Positions 61,993-64,000 of a stretch of DNA of 64,000 bases are shown here, piece after piece; position 1 is the first letter of the stretch; every line of letters starts with the position of its first letter. Location: contig NC_092666.1 in assembly GCF_032118995.1 (NCBI RefSeq), positions 13,342,501 to 13,406,500 on the forward strand, in the 5' to 3' direction. The position numbers were made by a program, and so were the translations under genes. The stretch is from Asterias amurensis. Its lineage: Eukaryota > Echinodermata > Asteroidea > Forcipulatida > Asteriidae. Under the pieces are notes generated by a model. That model was not told the origin of the DNA and ran no database searches. It saw only the letters and a program-made list of their open reading frames with translations.

Positions 61993-62148
61993 ATCCTCCT
62001 CCTCCAGCCCATGTTAATTTCCAATAACGGTGACATACATGCATCTCCGGGAGACAGACTTCCCTAAGACACAATTATGACAGGGGATTCTGCCCAAAAC
62101 GGCTTTGTGTGCAAACTTCTAATGATAGCGCCCTCTTTAGTGGGTGCG

Positions 62149-62397
62149 TTCGTTTAGCTTCCCTGGGTCATCCCCGGTCTGCCCCGGTGCGTTCGAATAG
62201 CTTTTGACGTCATTCCAGGGGCTCACCCGGGTCAGCCCCCAGTGCCCTGCTTGTGGAGTGGTCACTTGGGGGCTGGCCCCATCAGGTAAACGACGTCACT
62301 ACGAGAGCGGTGAGTGGTCGTTCGTTTAGCTCTTGTCAGGGGCTCACCCGAGTGAGCACCGCGGGGTAGACCCAGGGAAGAAAAACGAACGCACCCT
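62149..62397. mobile_element. Family K inverted-repeat element, copy 2
   Basis: The left end is GGGTGCGTTCGTTTAGCTTC and the right end is AGGGAAGAAAAACGAACGCA. The inner arms include TGACGTCATTCCAGGGGCTC and AGGGGCTCACCCGAGTGAG. Confidence 0.75.
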
Positions 62398-62432
62398 TAA
62401 ATCAACCCGCTTCAGCCCATGTTGATAAAATA

Positions 62433-62694
62433 TTGGGTGCGTTCGTAGCTTCCCTGGGTCGACCCCGGTCCTTTCCCCGGTGCGTTCGAATAGCTTTGAC
62501 GTCATTCCAGGGGCTCACCCGGGTCAGCCCCAGTGATCTGTTTTAGGAGTGGGTCACTTTGGGCATGGGTGACCCGAGGACGTCATCACGAGAGGCGAGT
62601 GTGATCGTTCGATTAGCTCTTGTCGTCAGGAGCTCATGCGAGTGAGCACCGCGGGGTCGACCCAGGGAAGCTTATCGAACGCACCCTTGAAATG
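62433..62694. mobile_element. Family K inverted-repeat element, copy 3
   Basis: The left end is GGGTGCGTTCGTAGCTTCCC and the right end is GGGAAGCTTATCGAACGCAC. It carries the same GACGTCATTCCAGGGGCTCA block as copy 2 and lies only 36 bases from it. Confidence 0.75.
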
Positions 62695-62835
62695 GGTCAA
62701 AGGTTACACGCCGGTTTTGAGGCCAGTCTCTGGCAAATACTAAACGAGCCTCGAAGTCTGACGTCAGATGTTCAGGCTAGGAGGCACGGAGATTTTGTAC
62801 GGAGTGTGTCCTCCGTACGGCACACTGTGTATACA

Positions 62836-63083
62836 TGGGTGCGTTCGTTTAGCTTCGCTGGGTCGATCCCGCAGTGCTCACTCGGGTGAGTCCCTGACAA
62901 GAGCTGATCGAACGATCACACTCGCCCTCTTGTGGTGACGGTATGTACCTCAGGTCACCCCCAAGTGACCCACTCCACAAGCAGGGCGTGGGGGCTGACC
63001 CGGGTGAGCCCCGTCAAAGCTGTTCGAACGTACCGGGGCAGACCGGGGTCGACCCAGGGAAGCTAAACGAATGCACCCATTAC
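62836..63083. mobile_element. Family K inverted-repeat element, copy 4
   Basis: The left end is GGGTGCGTTCGTTTAGCTTC and the right end is GGGAAGCTAAACGAATGCAC. Its internal order is inverted relative to copies 2 and 3 (CCACTCCACAAGCAGGGC precedes GACCCGGGTGAGCC), matching the copy at 9627-9868. Confidence 0.75.
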
Positions 63084-63214
63084 TTCATCTGATCATAGAG
63101 TAAGGTATTCCTTGCTCTATGATCTGATAGCGCCCTCCTTTGATTCAACCTCCTCCGTCGATGGCCCTTGTAATATAATGCCAATGATCTTGTCTTGTCA
63201 AATATAAACAGATG

Positions 63215-63608
63215 TTTAAAGGCAGTAGACACTAATTGGTTTACTCAAAATAGTTATCGGCATAAACCTTGATAGTATAAAAACAAACTGTGAGAAACAG
63301 CTCCCTCGGCAGTGACGTAGTTTTCGAGAAGGTAGTAATTTTCCACGAATTTGATTTCGAGACCTCAGATTTAGAATTTGAGGTCTCGAAACCAAGCATC
63401 TGAAAGCACACAACTTCGTGTCTCTTCCTTGCTCTATGGTGTGACCATGGTGCGACAAGGGTGTTTTTTTCTTTCATAATCTCGCAACTTTGACGACCGA
63501 CCGATGGAGTTCAAATTTTCACAGGTTTGTTATTTTATGCATAATGTTGAGATACACCAACTGTGATGACTATAGTCTTTGACAATCAATAGTGTCCAGT
63601 GTCTTTAA
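63215..63608 (-). mobile_element. Family A MITE, copy 21
   Basis: The ends are TTTAAAGGCAGTAGACACTA and CAATAGTGTCCAGTGTCTTTAAA. The palindrome is complete near 63352-63392. A short extra insert (CTCTTCCTTGCTCTATGGTG) lies at about 63421-63455. Confidence 0.8.
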
Positions 63609-64000
63609 ACAGGTGCTTATTTAGAGTGAAAACTTTGTTACACGGTGAAATCACAACAACGTGCCCTCAGCTCAGTGCGACGAAATGTAAAGGAAATCAT
63701 GTTGCTTAATAGACCAATTCTATTTCTAGAGGACTTTTTGCCCTTCGGCCCGTGGCCTATCAGGGAAAAAAGAGAAGCAATCATGAGCCCTTCAAATCAT
63801 GAATCCCGATGTTGATGAACTGGAAGTGTGTTGTTTGGGAAAAATTATCAGGCTATACATCTTATCACGGTTTTACCAAAGCTAAAAAAACAATTCCATC
63901 AGTCAAACGAGGGCGTGCTTCAAAACTAAACATACGATTCTCTGTTGATCGATAATGTGTTCTTTAATAATTAATATAAACCACAAGGGAAACTAACTGG
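63609..64000. other. No gene or repeat recognised
   Basis: The right end of the window contains no exon signal or recognised repeat family. Confidence 0.3.

Noticed and set aside
1..64000. CRISPR arrays, operons, rRNA and tRNA genes.
   Set aside because: No regularly spaced short direct repeats, ribosome-binding sites or intact tRNA folds were seen. The GT/AG exons and SINEs show nuclear animal DNA.

Overview
This is a window of eukaryotic, AT-rich animal DNA. The neuropeptide gene, the gene families and the style of the short inverted-repeat transposons point to an echinoderm, most likely a sea star. That assignment is inference from gene content and recalled repeat style, not from a search. 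Coding sequence is sparse and split into short exons with canonical GT/AG borders. All supported host genes lie on the minus strand.

Genes. (1) Positions 1-6843 hold five consecutive minus-strand exons of one gene, whose reading phases join without conflict. It encodes a long, low-complexity, lysine-rich then Ser/Pro-rich protein that I do not recognise. It runs off the left edge and its 5' end is unresolved. (2) Positions 11659-11999 hold a coding exon for a secreted precursor with a signal peptide, two Lys-Arg cleavage sites and a six-cysteine domain with eclosion-hormone-type spacing. (3) Positions 34174-38711 and 46967-54881 hold two tandem paralogues, each of four coding exons with identical intron phases (1, 0, 0) and an identical 105-base third exon. 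I reassembled both from short exons, including the two third exons, which are too small to stand out as open frames. Each encodes a single-pass type II membrane protein with a DUF1647-like (PF07801) lumenal domain, probably a Golgi glycosyltransferase-like protein. (4) Positions 55795-57735 hold a broken non-LTR retrotransposon.

Repeats. The rest is dominated by short non-autonomous elements with inverted ends. Family A (about 22 copies or large fragments, ends in CAGTGGACACTATTGGTAAT) carries a central palindrome. Family B (6 copies) is one long hairpin of about 390 bases. Families C, D, E, F, G, H, J, K, M, N, P, Q and R are smaller sets named here only for this window. A, B and D end in TTTAAAG-like sequence, and several neighbours share a single TTTAAA at their junction, which fits insertion into TTAA-like targets. 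Nested cases give relative ages: C inside A, F inside G, F inside Q, a LINE inside F, and B inside an old A copy. Two tRNA-derived SINEs are also present.

Nothing resembles a bacterial operon, CRISPR array or phage. The most noteworthy biology is the eclosion-hormone-type precursor, the DUF1647 gene pair with transposons pressed against its splice sites and possible start codon, and the dense, nested inverted-repeat landscape. Coordinates of repeat edges are by eye and may be off by several bases.
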